A stretch of 64,000 nt of DNA from positions 23,993,713-24,057,712 of the forward strand of contig NC_092574.1 of the NCBI RefSeq assembly GCF_037975245.1, in the 5' to 3' direction. Below, piece after piece: positions 34,852 through 48,322 of the stretch (position 1 is its first letter; each line of letters starts with the position of its first letter). The notes under the pieces were generated by a model. It was given only the letters and a program-made list of their open reading frames with translations, was not told where the DNA came from and searched no databases. Source of the stretch: Apostichopus japonicus (lineage: Eukaryota; Echinodermata; Holothuroidea; Aspidochirotida; Stichopodidae). Made by a program: the position numbers and the translations under genes.

Positions 34852-34916
34852 TAAGGGAAGAAGAAGACCACTCCCACAGGCACAGGGTGCTCTCCGGCAT
34901 GGATCCAGGGGCCATG
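34852..34916 (+). CDS. Candidate internal exon of unidentified plus-strand gene
   Basis: A 65-bp GC-rich island between acceptor tttttctccattcag (ends 34851) and donor GTATGT (34917). Reading with two bases completing a codon gives 21 codons, REEEDHSHRHRVLSGMDPGAM, ending in phase 0, which fits the next candidate exon (35870). I do not recognise the product. Confidence 0.42.
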
Positions 34917-35176
34917 GTATGTATACACCCCTCCTCCCCCACCCCCCACCCTTTACAATCTCAAAATATTTACTGGCACAACCTTTCATTTACACCTAAA
35001 TATAGACCTTCTTTACAGTCTAAATATCTCTAAGAGTGTACCATTTGAAGTCTTAACTTAAAAAAACTGTTCTATATAAATTTTATATATTTTTAATATT
35101 CTGCCTCTGGCCCTTCCATAAAGGTTCATGCCCCAATCTAAATCAGTCTGGAATTAAAAATTTGCCTCCTAATCCA

Positions 35177-35197
35177 TCCCCCCCCCCCCCCCCCCCG
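35177..35197. repeat. Poly-C tract
   Basis: About 18 consecutive C, one of many homopolymer G/C runs in the window. Confidence 0.9.
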
Positions 35198-35869
35198 TCC
35201 CTCACACCTTTGATATTCTGGGCACCTCACTGTGTTAACATGGTTCGCTGTTTCTGTGATTCTCTGCTACACACTTCACCCAGAGCGTTTTTCAGTTTTT
35301 ATACACAATGATATAATACCAATGTCAGCATTGTGAATTGCTGTACTCAATCACCTACAATCCAAACTGACAGGCAACATATATTTGAACATAAGTGTAC
35401 TCTCTCTGTAAAGATCCATTTAAATCCACCAGTGGTAATATGATGTTCCTTCTGAACTATTACAGTAAATTGAAAGTGAGCCTATTTACACAGAAGTAGA
35501 CTAAACATTTCGCTCTTTGAACTTTTCCAAAGTTATCCTCCAATTTGCCCAGGAAATCGAATATGTCCATGATATTACAAAGTTGTCCTGAGAGACATAT
35601 CACACTGTGATTTTGATACAAGGATCCTTAACCTTTGACCGCAGGTGCTCCATAATTTGATGCCCTCATCCTCTTCCAGATAACATTCTAACAATAGAAG
35701 CTGACATTCAGACATCAAAGTGGTTATCAGTGTGTGAAGTAGCTGGTGAACTCTGAAGGGGAGGGTTCCTAATGCCGATACGGTTAATCATAGGTACTGA
35801 CTGATTTATACATATATTTATACTCTTGATTTGTTTATAAATTAAATTACATTAATTAACTTTTAATAG

Positions 35870-36006
35870 GATATCCCACCCACACTCATGAATGCAAATG
35901 AAAGCATGCAAATGCAGTACCTGATAAGATATATTGGATTGGAGGGAACAGGAGAGGACAACAATAGTCCAGAGTGGGAAATGCAAAGAAAAAAACAATT
36001 CTCAAG
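35870..36006 (+). CDS. Candidate internal exon of unidentified plus-strand gene
   Basis: 137 bp between acceptor cttttaatag (ends 35869) and donor GTTAGT (36007). Phase 0 at the start, two bases left over. It encodes DIPPTLMNANESMQMQ...EWEMQRKKQFS, a charged, probably helical stretch. It follows 34852-34916 in phase. No homologue recognised, and the next exon is not certain. Confidence 0.48.
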
Positions 36007-36399
36007 GTTAGTAATTGCTCTCACCAAGCCCCCCACCCCCCCATCCCCACCTTCAAGAGCAAAACATGTTAATTGCTTTATCAAGGAGACTTGTACATGG
36101 AGATGAAGTTAACAAAATGTTAGTTTCAATTTTATCCTAAATGCTTCAACTCTTTGAAATTATGTTGCCAAGAAGATGAAAATATGTCAAGGACAGGAGG
36201 AAGATTATAGAAACCTTTAAGTATTTTTAAGTATTTCAATTCCTTGATAGAACATTTGGGTAAAAGAAGAGGAAAGACAAAACTTTTATATTTTGAGGAC
36301 ATGCTCTTAGTTGCAGCAGCTCTTTTGATCAGCATTGTTCATATACAGTTTACTTCCTATAGTTTAAAAACTAACGCATGTTACATATACATGTTATAC

Positions 36400-36547
<148 letters not shown>

Positions 36548-37551
36548 CGGTATTAGATATATATATGCATTGTGCTATGTTACAACATTAATGCAATGAT
36601 ATGTCAATGCTGTGAAGTCTAGCTACCTTATACATCTCTTCAATTCTGCCTCCTAGTCTGGTGCACAAAACCCAGACAAACACAAACTATTGACATATTT
36701 GAAATCCCTGAGAGGCAAATCTCCTGAAACCCCAACCGATTGATCAACTCAGGGTACATAGAGCTGTAGAAATGACACAAATTTATGAAACTGAGAAAGC
36801 GGGTCCCCGCCTTTGTTGAAATTTGCCAAAATCCGCATGTAATGACCCTTGGGCATCTTGCGTCTTAATTGCCTCACGTCTCTTGGCTTTTGTCACGGGG
36901 GTATAAATCGCGAATATAACTTCAACTTGAGAGCTAATACATCTGGCGCAAGAAAGTGGGTAATAACATAACATTCCAGAAAAAATAAAAGCATTTGAAT
37001 TAATTACCCTAATTAAATTATCTGGGTTAGTCAGACAAATCTCATTTACTTTCTCTCAAATTTCATATTTGAAAAGACTCATGTACATATTACATCACGG
37101 ATTGAATATTTGACAAACTGGACCATTTTCCCCTTTGTTTTCAACCTAAGTACTACTAGGTCTGTCTGCCATGTGTCTATATGTATGCGCACAGCAATTA
37201 CATAGGAGTGCGGGTGGGGGACAAAAAAACAAGTTTTGCTGGCAATTCACATTGTTCCATTAATTGCTGGAAGAAACTGTTGGCTATTTTGTATCGAGTG
37301 GGCTTTGGTGCTATTGAAGTATTGGTTTACTTAAAGTAGCATGTGTGACTTCACAGTTTTGAAAAATTAAAGGATTCACCTGAGACAGCTGCTTAAACTT
37401 TAAAAAGTCACAATATGGTTGAAAGGTCAACCAAAGTGAGGGCTAGCGCTTTATATTCAGTAATTAACCAATTAACTTCTAACCATGTATGTATGCATGA
37501 ACAAATTTGGAAAAGGGGAGGATGTTTACAAAAAGTTATTTTTTATCTTAA

Positions 37552-38354
37552 AGCAGCATTTTGCGTTGGGTCGCATTTTTCCACCTTTTTAACATGTGCA
37601 TGGATTTTTTTACATGTATCAATCATAAATCAGTAAACTAAGATACCATCCAAGTTTCACCCTGCCAAGAGCGTTAATTAGCGAGTAATTAACGATTTAT
37701 ATCGATAACGAGTAAAAGTGTCCTTGACAAAGTTTTCATATCTCCAAATCCACTAGTTTGAATTCCACCAATCAGTGAATAGTATGTTTATTCATGAGCA
37801 TTTTGCGTTTGGTCGCCGATTTCTACTTTTTGACATGTCCATCGAGATTTTTACATACATCAAATCACAAAACAGCAAATTAAGATATTAGCCAAGTTTT
37901 TCCCTGCCAAAAACGTTAATTGGCGAGTATTCCACATACAAAATTAAATCGCATTCAGTTCCCAAACCCACTAGTTTGAATTCAACCAATCAGAGATGCA
38001 GGTTTAGTTATGAGCCGTTGCTAAAAATAGATTCAAGACTTTGCGTTGGGAGTTGTTATGCAACTCCCTGGTACAACTGCCATATAGACTGTACACAAAT
38101 CAAGCGTGGTGTTATATTACGTATCTGTCAATGACGTTCGTAGTGTTTAAATATTCATATTATGGGCGAGGTTTATTTGGTTCCCAACGGAAAATATCTT
38201 GGAGAACAACAAAGTTGAAAGTTGCAATTTTTTCGACTTTTATGCCACCATTTGAAGTAAAATATAAATAGATAAGGTAGTTATGTATGTCGTTATGGCA
38301 TAGTGGAGTCAGTGAGGTTGAGAAATATCATAGTCGAGGACGCAAAATGCTGCT
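37552..38354. mobile_element. TTAA-flanked inverted-repeat element, 803 bp
   Basis: TTAA at 37548-37551 and 38355-38358. Perfect terminal inverted repeat AGCAGCATTTTGCG (left 37552-37565, complement at 38341-38354), reaching AGCAGCATTTTGCGT if one more base is counted. It contains a diverged internal duplication, with GCATTTTGCGTT...GGTCGC near 37554 and again near 37799, each unit ending CACTAGTTTGAATTC.ACCAATCAG. No ORF. Probably a piggyBac-type non-autonomous element. Confidence 0.75.
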
Positions 38355-40998
38355 TTAAATAATGAACAACAAATGTTAATACAGGCCTGTCATATCTGAT
38401 GGTGATTGTTTTACATGATATCATTTGTACAAAGACAAATCCATAGATATTATGGTGAGGTATCTGAAAAGTTTCCAGGTTAAGACTCAGGACAAACAAT
38501 ATGTTTTAGCTTTTTCTCCTCCCCCTCTCCCCTTCCCCACCCCCATTTATTTTTGTGCACCTTAATATATAATAATATGAAATATTTCTGCCATGGGCAA
38601 GTCTGACTACCAAACTCAATTGTGTAACACTAAGTTTGTGATCAAACACTATACAGCACCATAAAATCTGTAGCCAACTACTGGTATTATGCTGGATCTG
38701 CAAAACGACAAACTCTATAAATATCAGCTTCTCTATTGGTTAAATGTGTTATGAGCCTTCCCTGACCTGTTACCCTCTCAACCAATCACAACCTGTTCTT
38801 AAAGGCACTATTGCTTGTGAATGCACATATTTATCAACCATGCATCCCCAGGAAGAGACAAAACCTTGGACTTCAAAAATGGCCACTAGGTTTAACTGTA
38901 ACATACATGCACCTGTTGGGTAATTAAATGGACACCTTTAAATACTGCTGGCAAATGTTGATACAATTCATGAAGTTTACAGAGTTCTACTGAAAGAGAA
39001 CCACAGAGAAATGTTCATTGAATAAATAAGCCTGCATTTATTGCCTTCAAGAACAGTCAGTTCATCTAGTGGATAGCTTGGAGGTAAGTGCAACTTTCAG
39101 ATCTCTTTACTTTATGAAATTAATTTGTAATTGTTGTTCTTCTATATTGGTAGAATAAAACTGTAAATTTTTTTTTTTTAAAACACATTGAAATTCACTA
39201 CCATAAAATCAGTGTCCAGATTCGACAAGGTTTTTTCATAGCTTTTAGAAATTGTCAAAAAAAAAAGGTGGCTTTGGTTACATCCAAAATTTATAGAAAA
39301 GATTCTTTATACAGGCCTGGACACTGAGAATATATGTCCTTGTGTGTCATACGAGTCCTGCATCATGGCCTGAGATTACCATCTCGGTTCATAATCAATA
39401 GATATTGCAGGCGATATTAATAAATAATAATAAATAAATCATATATGATGAAAATATTGCATGCGATGGAGACGTTTTTACCATATATGCATGGTTCCTT
39501 CATATTTATCGCCCGAGATATATACCAAAGTATGAACTTTGCCTTTATACAAACAAAATATATTTATTTTGATACTTCATTTTTTAATTGGGTTGTACTT
39601 GAAACTTTATTTTGCAATAACTTTTTTTACCAGTAAATGTAACATTCAATTACATTTACATACCACTCAATCAGAAAACAAACATCTCTGTGGTTATGAT
39701 CTTATGAATTCTCCAAGTTGTTAACGATTTAAGAATATCTGGTACCAGACCAATTAAATTTTAGGCATTTTTTTTTCCATTGCAAACTTTTTTAATTATT
39801 ACCTTATTTCATCATTCTTGATGCAATTTTGATGTAAAAGATGATGCTTGCATGCCCTGGCCTTCTGAAGTTTCTTCTGCAGACTTCCATACATATTTAT
39901 GGCTATAAATTCAACTCAAACATCAGAGCTAGCCTCATATATAGAGTTTTGGATTGTATTCAAATATACAGCTTGTCATAACAGCCATCAAGGTTTTCAT
40001 CCTACCATGCATACATAGGCTGGCCAACTTTCCTTTATACCCCTATTCAACCTGTCAGCCTGTTTTGAAGCTTCAAATATTCCTTTCAGCAATTCATGAT
40101 CCCAGTCCTACTTTTAACCAGAAAAATTATTTCAATTTGAAACCAAATCTTGTTATACAAACTGTTTTGCTGCCCATCTGTTATGCTAAGAATATAATTT
40201 GCTAAACCAAACTCTTGTTAGAATGGAATGGTATGAAAAGAAGACTATATAATACCTAAATACAGCCACATTCCTTACACTACTTTGTGGCCTAGCTGTC
40301 AACCCCCAAGTGGTCTTTACAACTGAGAACCAGTCAAAACAAGATAAATGAAAATACATGTTAAGCAGGCTATAAGCAGAAAATGATTTGAACTGTGTAG
40401 TCGCGGGTGGGGTGATGATGAAAACTGCTTCTGTGCTACTGAGTTTATCATCTTCATAGAGGTAACTCTAGATGGAAAAAAAAATTGTAAGTCCAGCTAC
40501 CTTTTATTATCTAACCGTACAAAACATACATAAGAAAAGCCTCTTGGTTTCAGGGAAGGGGTAGGGAAGGGGTGGAAATGGGTTAAAGTAGGACAGCCAT
40601 GTAAGCTGAAAAGGGTGAAAATAATGAAAGATATGTACTGAATTTACATGGGCATTTAGGAAGACATTTGGGGGAAGGGAGGGGAGCTAAGTGCTGAGAA
40701 TTGGTTTATATTGAATATCAGGAACACATACTATAACTTAAAGGTTGTTAAGCCAGACATGTTCCCAAGTCCATCAAAGGTATGTTTGTTTGAACATTAA
40801 CTAAGAAGGCCTACTAAGGGCTGGTTTATATTTAACATAAACACAAACACCACCAAAGAATGTACAAATTTTAAGATAGACTTTACCCCAGCTACTGGGT
40901 GATCAAACGAAAGTTCAACAGCCAACTGTACTGTCGACCTTCTCAAGAGACCTCTGTGTAGATCTAGTCTGTGATAATGGTGTCAATCATGTCTATCA

Positions 40999-41050
40999 TG
41001 AGATATCATATCTTTATCATGAGATATCATATCATGAGATATCATATCAG
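40999..41050. repeat. Short tandem repeat ATCATGAGATATCAT
   Basis: Three near copies, each internally self-complementary. Confidence 0.7.
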
Positions 41051-41454
41051 CCTATCCAACATCGCTCCACAAATATCATTTATATGATCAGATTGCATTG
41101 ATAATGCATGTAGAATGTGCATCCATGTATGTTGTGAATTTTCATTAAATTTAATGGTAGTTAATATCTGATGTTGTGCTACGGTAAAACAAAGGAAAAG
41201 AAGCATTTTGAGTTACAAATAACCTTATCTAGAGTACAAATATGACCAGAATGAACACGCGTGTCTAATTGATTGGTTGTTCATATATCCCATATCATCT
41301 GGCGTATGCATATTTTCCCGGGCTCCCAAATCGACCCAGGGCCCTGTGATGTTTCACTCGACCACCCATCTTGTCAGGTCTGGATGTGACATTCAGGTTG
41401 TCCATTGTACTAGTTCTGTCATGTTGTTCTATGAAATGTTATACTGTAAGACTT

Positions 41455-42010
41455 AATGTAGATCATGGAATGTGACATGCTGTCACCTACTTTAACACAT
41501 CATATCAAATTCTTCTGTGACAGGTTAACATTGTTAGATAATTTACAAATAGATGCATATTATTACATATTGTGACATAGTCTCAGATAATATGCTTACC
41601 TGTCATGTGACACTTTTCTGTGACACTTTTCCGTGACAGACAATAAGAAGTATTCATGCTGTTATTGTGGTAAGTGTGAATGCTGTAATACAGAATCAGA
41701 TAAAACATTCTGTCACAAACAGTCAACAAAATGTCAACGTGGTGTGTTGATCGTGACACACCATAGCCCATTCTAGATAACACATAGATACTGTGCTATG
41801 ACACCTTGCAACACAATGCTAGTAATACATCCCATATTCTGTTGTTGACAGTCACACCATGATAGTTAGCACATGTTGATGCTGTGCTGTGACATCTACG
41901 ACGTAACCCATCAGTACATGTGAATGTTGTATTGTGATGTATCACAGAGTGATCAGATCTTACACAGATCTGTGATAACTATATCGTGACAGAAACCGTG
42001 ACACACTGCA
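41455..42010. repeat. Degenerate repeat region rich in TGTGACA
   Basis: TGTGACA, CGTGACA, TGTCAC and TGTGATA words recur across about 550 bp, with loosely repeated context such as ACACATAGATACTGTGCTATGACA and AGCACATGTTGATGCTGTGCTG. It looks like an old, decayed satellite. Confidence 0.5.
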
Positions 42011-42784
42011 AGATAATGAGTACATTAGACAAACAATATATATCATACTGTTGGCCTAGTAGACTGTACTGTTAATTGAAGGTGAACTTTGGTTCCCTTA
42101 AATATTTACTTTGATAAAGTGAATGAGTCACTAATATTTGAATTGTTTATCATTTCTCACTTGTGGAAAGCAGGAAACTTGCTATCACACACATCACCCA
42201 TTTGTGGTATAATTTTAGGAGTTTTCAAGTCAGTGTTGTTGAAGTGGAGATTTACTTAACATCTCAAGTTTCATGATACTAGAAAATAATCAAATTACAT
42301 CCCACTTTACATGCTTTACAAGCTTTTAATAAGTCTTTTTCTATTTTTTTGCCAAAACTGTTACATTTTTTGCCTACTTCCTTATTTGAGATATATATCA
42401 GTAATAATAACTGCATACTTCTTGTTTTGTTTTATATATCTATCCTGACTCTTCTTACAATTCCTCTCTGTTATCACTGCTTAGAGTTCATGGAATCCAC
42501 TTCATAACATGTAGGCTGCCATAACCAAAATGTTTACTCTTCCAAATGTAAATATTTTATCAGTCAATTCCACTCAGTACTTGGAAATTCATCCCTGATT
42601 AAATATATGCAGCAGTCTCAAAGTTCAATGACTTTGCCAATTGTGGGTCTTGGAACAAATTTTAATACAGCATACTGCACTACAGAAAAATTATCCCAAC
42701 AACAAGGGCTGAAAAGGAATTTTGCTAACTTCTGTTCAGTAAAATGTAGCGGTGGTGTGGCCGGTATATACCGGTGCTTATACC

Positions 42785-43091
42785 GGTGCTGTGATTGAGT
42801 GGATAATGGCGGTGGCATTTCAAGCAATAAGGCTTAGTCATCGGGAGGTTGGGGTTCGATACCTGGGCTGGGTCATAGGAAGGTGGGTTTTTCATCCCAG
42901 AGCAATCTACGGTTTTCCAATCTGAATTGACTTTCTAAATTGAAAAAGATTCCAAATTTGAGTTAAAATATTGAATTGGAAGCCACCCGATATGTAACTT
43001 GTAACTCAGTAACCCCTTGCGGTTTTCTCCCATATTTGTGGTCGCTCAAGCAGTGTAAAAATAACTGCTGATTATTATTATTATTATTATT
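42785..43091 (+). mobile_element. tRNA-derived SINE
   Basis: A tRNA-like head with a box A-like TGATTGAGTGG (about 42791-42801) and a box B GGTTCGATACC (42853-42863) at pol III promoter spacing. An unrelated body follows (to about 43065), then an (ATT)n tail (43072-43091). This head, body and simple-repeat-tail order is diagnostic of tRNA-derived SINEs, which are copied by a LINE reverse transcriptase. Target duplications were not resolved. Confidence 0.7.
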
Positions 43092-43669
43092 AATATAAAA
43101 ATGCAAGAATGACAAAACATGAAAATGGATCATAATGTTGTAAATTGTTTTATTGGTCTTTTTGGATAAAACAGAGAATTGGGATGGGAGTTGGAGGTGT
43201 GGTGGAAAGTAATTTGATGTGTCATAACAATAGCTAAACCAAGAACAGCAACATGAATTAAAATTGTTGACTCTGTATGAGGCATGGTACTAAATCATGG
43301 TACATAGTCCTTTATATAGCTTCGGTTCAATTAAAAATACTTAATGCCCAAGTATGAATCAAACAAGCAGGAGTTAAATCTTAACTCATACTCATTTTAG
43401 AGAACTTTTAGACAGACCATCAGCTTCACAGAATATCACCTACAATTTTGATTTCTTACTTAGTTTAGTTATGATGGTATCTTACAAAACTTTCACACTG
43501 TGACACTTTCTTAAATAACTGTAAAATTTTATCCCACCAGTCAAAAATAAATATATTGGGGTACTACGATTGGTAGTAATGATATTTAAAAAGCTCTTTA
43601 CAGAATATTAATTATTAACATTTGTAACTGATCAGCTTATTGTCACAGTTTATTGAGATAAAAAAAGTT

Positions 43670-43796
43670 TCAAAATTCAAAATAAAACAAAAACTGTTAG
43701 CAAACTGCTTATCCACTAAAGAGCCTAAAGAGAGAATGTGTAAAAGTAAGTGGGCCTGACGTTTCGATCCTAGCAGAATCTTCTTCAGAGGCTGAA
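43670..43796 (-). repeat. Hammerhead-like dispersed repeat, copy 2 (minus)
   Basis: In minus sense GCCT, CTGAAGA, helix II GATTC/GGATC, GAAA, CGTC, AGGC, followed by ACTTACTTTTACACATTCTC and TAAGCAGTTTGCTAACAG as in the copy at 28832-28960. Same family, opposite strand. Confidence 0.6.
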
Positions 43797-43802
43797 GAAG
43801 AT

Positions 43803-43860
43803 CCAGCCTCTGAAGAATATCCTGCAAGGATTGAAACGTCAGGGCCAATTAATTTTACAC
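43803..43860 (+). repeat. Hammerhead-like dispersed repeat, copy 3 (plus)
   Basis: CAGCCT, CTGAAGA (43810-43816), helix II ATCC/GGAT, GAAA, CGTC, AGGGCC. It abuts copy 2 head to head, forming an inverted pair joined through GCTGAAGAAGATCCAGC. Confidence 0.55.
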
Positions 43861-43892
43861 AAGTTTCAAAAGTATTCATATACACATATAAG

Positions 43893-43950
43893 TTAGAAGG
43901 CCCGACATGTGGATCCTAGCAGGATCTTTTTCAGAGTCAGACTGAAACGA
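43893..43950 (-). repeat. Hammerhead-like dispersed repeat, decayed copy 4 (minus)
   Basis: Minus sense CTCTGAAAAAGATCCTGCTAG... followed by GGATCCACATGTCGGGCC. The GAAA core has been lost. Confidence 0.4.
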
Positions 43951-44059
43951 AAATAGAGGAAGTGAGCAGACAGCTGTCACAGAGATGTTAATTGGAAAAC
44001 AGAGCCATGAATATTCAGTAGCACAAATGTATAGTGAGAAGCAGCAGGTGATGAAGGAC

Positions 44060-47000
44060 CTGGCCAAATCAGCTATGAAAAAAAGTCTGAAAAAAGTTTA
44101 AAAACTCTGATCATGTTTTGCTTCAAAAGTTAAAATTGTTGTTATGTTCTTATTATATTGATGGTAAACTTATTTAAAGTGACATATTATATGAGGACAC
44201 TTTCTTCATACACCAGTAACACATTTTAAACTCTGAACTTGAACTTTAAAAGGACTGCAATGATGTCTGTAATCACATCTGCTTTTGTATGTTGTTTAAA
44301 ATTTACTTTTAGTGTTTGCTGCCCCTAACTATGTCACATTCAAAGGGTTCACAGAAAAGAAAAAGACCACAAACTGCTTAGAAAATCATACATTTCACAT
44401 GTTGTAAGACAAAATAAACCCAATGAGATTTTTCACACTTCCCTTCAATCTAATGGTACTTGAGATTTTAAAATTTATGAAATGTACAGCTGTCATAGGT
44501 TTTTATCAACATGGGACCTTCCTATTCTCCCATTTTAGTCTCAAATAACAACATTTATCACTCATTGTATGACTGTTTCTGATTTAGAGCTGTTTTCCTG
44601 TCAAAATTAATTATCTAGCAAGCACTTTGGGAAGGATAAGTAGACATCCCTGACTCCCTGTTGAATCCCTAACGTACAATTATCCAATCCACAGGATGTG
44701 AAATACACACACTCTTCAACTTAATCATATCCATCCAAAGATTTATAAACAATAATCAATCTTTTTCATATTCCTTCTCTTTAGGAATTTATTTTGGGCA
44801 TGATGTTTTGGATTAGTTTGAACACACCTCAGAGAAGGTTTTATTAGTGCCCAAGGGTGGACTGACCGAGTCCAGAGCAGTAGGGGGCCCTCTAGCCTCC
44901 TAAACAGCTATGAATTGTTTTGGTACACTTACATACAAATTTTGTTTCAATATTCTAGATGGCACATGTAACCATCTAACAAGATTAAACTAAAGAAAGA
45001 AACTTTGCAAACATGCAATGCGTAAACTTTCTCTCTCTTATTTTTCATTTTGGTTCAAGCATGTCCCGTATCATACAGCCCGTGTAATAAAACTTTAAGA
45101 TCTGTTCTGACACTCATGATCACATGATGTTGTCATACAGGTACATCTGTATTTCCACTTCAAGCATACTGACCTTTAGAATTACAATTTAAACTGAGAG
45201 AATGAAGGATTCAGTTGTATTCATAACAACAGCGTCTTAGTGAGTTGTATTTAGCCCCCTCACTTTGTCAAATATATTGATGGTAATGTTTCTGGTGGAG
45301 GGTGTGGTCGCACATTGACATTATTTGCTCTGGTAGCAGCTCCCCATCACTCCACCCCTGATTGTACACATTCTGTTTGTATGATTGACTTATTGGTATC
45401 AATCTTTCTTTATGACTGTTAACCCCACATTTATATATCTTTTCATCAGTAATTCCAAATAGATCTTTAATTCTTTTCCATATATAACCCAAACAAATAT
45501 ATCTACTTCTTATTATTTATAATACCATGCAGATTTATCTCCTTAATTGCTGTTGATTTCATACAGGGTTGTTTTTTATTTACTGTTAATATGCCACACA
45601 GATATCTTTCTTATAATGTTAATCCCACATTTATGTTTGGAAATAGAATTATCCATCTTCATAAGATTTCAAGGACTAATTTGCATTAATAAGCTCAGTA
45701 ATCGTTCTGTTTAACTACCTTGGGGAGGGATAACTATAGGGGAGGGGTCTGATAACTGAAATACAATATATACATAGCCATAAACTTGTCAATAGTAGTC
45801 TATTCTTTATTTATTATATGTACATGCCAACCCATGCCCCCTCCCACTTCCACCCTGTGATCAGCCAATGCCACCTCTGCTTGTCTGAGTTGTATGCTTA
45901 AGCAAACCATCAAAAATTCTATTTAATTAAACCAAGTTTTTAACCCATTTCTCTGTCCTATCCCCCTTGTGTTTGAAAGGGGACGGATAAAATGAAAGGG
46001 GCAATGCAAGGTCCTTACAGTGTAGGATATTTTACCACGGTCGCTGAAAGAATAGAGAAATAAACTACAAGTTTTAGCTAAGTTCTTTTCTAACCTCTGG
46101 AGACAGGAAGGGATATCCTGCTGATTATCCATCGTTAGACCTACAACAATATCATAAATTGTCTTAAATTAGCTGAAAAAACAGCGGTAAAAACAACATT
46201 TCAAGAAAAGGAAAGAACTGATCAGATCAGATCCAGAGGTGTTAGAATAGTCATAATCACTCCTTTGACACCTCCTCTTTCATGTGACAAAGAACCTCTA
46301 GAGAACAAATTTGCAGATGGCTTTTGACAGATTCACCAAGCAGGCCCTTTGGAGGGATCAGTGTCTTCTTCTTTGGGTGCCAGATATATTTCTATAATGA
46401 CATTTGTGGTACCCCTGGGACACACGGTAGGTCAAGGTGGGTGCACTGATGTAATAGGTCAGCTATCACTGGCTGCATGTATTTATTACAAATACCCTGG
46501 GTTATTGTTTCAATATCACAAAGTGTTTAAATAGCAATTTGTTTAAGAAAATATGACTCACAAACATTAAAAAAAGATATTTGGTTGTTGTACATGCCTA
46601 GATACTTTTCTATGTTATATTCAGTCAACGTTGCTTAGATTCCTGATAAAATGGTTAGTGCCACAGAAATGAATACATATATATAATTGACAAGAATGAT
46701 CTTTTCACATCTGTAAGCTATAAAACTCCAGTCAGTAGACTGGTGTTGTTGGAGATAACACCAATCTGTCAACAAGGATATTAAAAGTAGTGAAAGAGGA
46801 TTGTTGGACTGTTGGTTCATGGCTATATTTAATACTTTACTTTCTTTGCAATAAGTTGGATGGTCTTTTAGAATAAAATATTCCATTGGGACAACTTAGT
46901 GTAACTAAGAACAAATTTCCCATGACCTATATTTACTGTGACTTTTCAGATGCATCATTTACTGTATTTGCACACCATTGTGCATACTGTGTACCTTCTA

Positions 47001-48300
47001 GGTAAAAATCAAGAGTAGTGTGCAACTAATTTAAGCCTGTCAGTCTGAGTAAATACTGCATGAATATAGTTAGTAGTTCTAAGGGACACAAATCCAACCC
47101 ATCTTTACTTTAATTTATGACAGAGATCCTTGTGAAGAACAACTCCCCTTCAAAACTAAGAAAAATCTTGCTGTTTGGAAGGTGTATTCTCGTTAATAAG
47201 ACGCTGTTATCTGTCACTTTGTAAATATTTGATGTCATATTGCCACTAGAATCTGAAACCTTTTACTCAGCTTTGACTTTCTTTCCTATAGTTTTCAAGG
47301 TATATAGAATGTTAACAGTGTTGACACTGAAACCAATGCCATCATAAGGTCATGTAAGGATCAAGCTTCAATAACTTTTATTCTGAATTCGCAAATCCCA
47401 TTTTCATGCAGGAAACAAAAAATTTGTAGCAAATATAGAACAATTAAACAAATTGATGCACATGCAATCTTCAAACTTCCAACCTGATGAGACTATGACT
47501 TCTCAGTCTCTCATTGTATACAGTATTGATATCAGTTGCTAGAAGGGCTGCGCCCTCTCCAATATATGTCACCATCATGTGTACAAAGTAACACTTATTT
47601 AACATTGGACACAGGTATTATATGCCCCTAATTATATTGTTACTCCTCATCCTAAAATTGTTGTGCCCCTCCAACTTAGAATTCCAGACTGGCAAGGCAC
47701 ATGCATGAAGCAATTATTTTAACTAGGCTAGGGGAAAAGATCCACCTTCCTTAAAATATAGAGAAATAAGGAATCTAATCTGAACAGCATGTTTACCGGT
47801 TTCAAGATTGCCAGTGGGAGTATAGTAACTTATGAAACAAATACAATAGGCACTATAGCCCGCATTCAAATTTAGCTAAGGCCTAACCTTACCATTACTC
47901 GTTAGAAACAAGTTAGTGACAGGTCGTCCGTGGCCAATGTACGACTAAGCGTATAACTTTATGCCAGGTACCGCTTTTTCTCAGTAGTAAAAATAATCGA
48001 AAATTACATCAAATGGGCTAACTTGTTTTGTATACCAGGTCCAGCCTCTAATGATTCAAAGGTCATTATATGTAGGCGGGTCGTAAGTCTAGCCAATGCT
48101 GATGTGCATTCGATCTTTCGTCTAGCATAGCTAACTATGTCGAGTAACATCTACCGCCGATCGTCCGCCCCTACACATAACGTCTTGTAAGAACTGCCTT
48201 AATTGCTATTTCTTTCCAACTCAACTTGCATGTATAACTATTTACCGCTAAACAGAACCAACTAGGAACTAAAGAAGGGAGAGACTTACAATTAAGGGGA
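44060..48300. other. Non-coding stretch
   Basis: No supported gene. CpG becomes noticeably more frequent after about 47900. Confidence 0.4.
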
Positions 48301-48322
48301 TTCGGGAAAAGTAAGACTTTTT

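Larger units (their letters stand above)
38359..42784. other. AT-rich non-coding stretch
   Basis: No gene recognised. It holds a short ATCATGAGATATCAT repeat (40999-41050) and a degenerate TGTGACA-rich region (41455-42010). Confidence 0.45.

Noticed and set aside
42785-42875. A functional tRNA gene
   Set aside because: Box A and B are present but the stems are not intact and a SINE body and tail follow.
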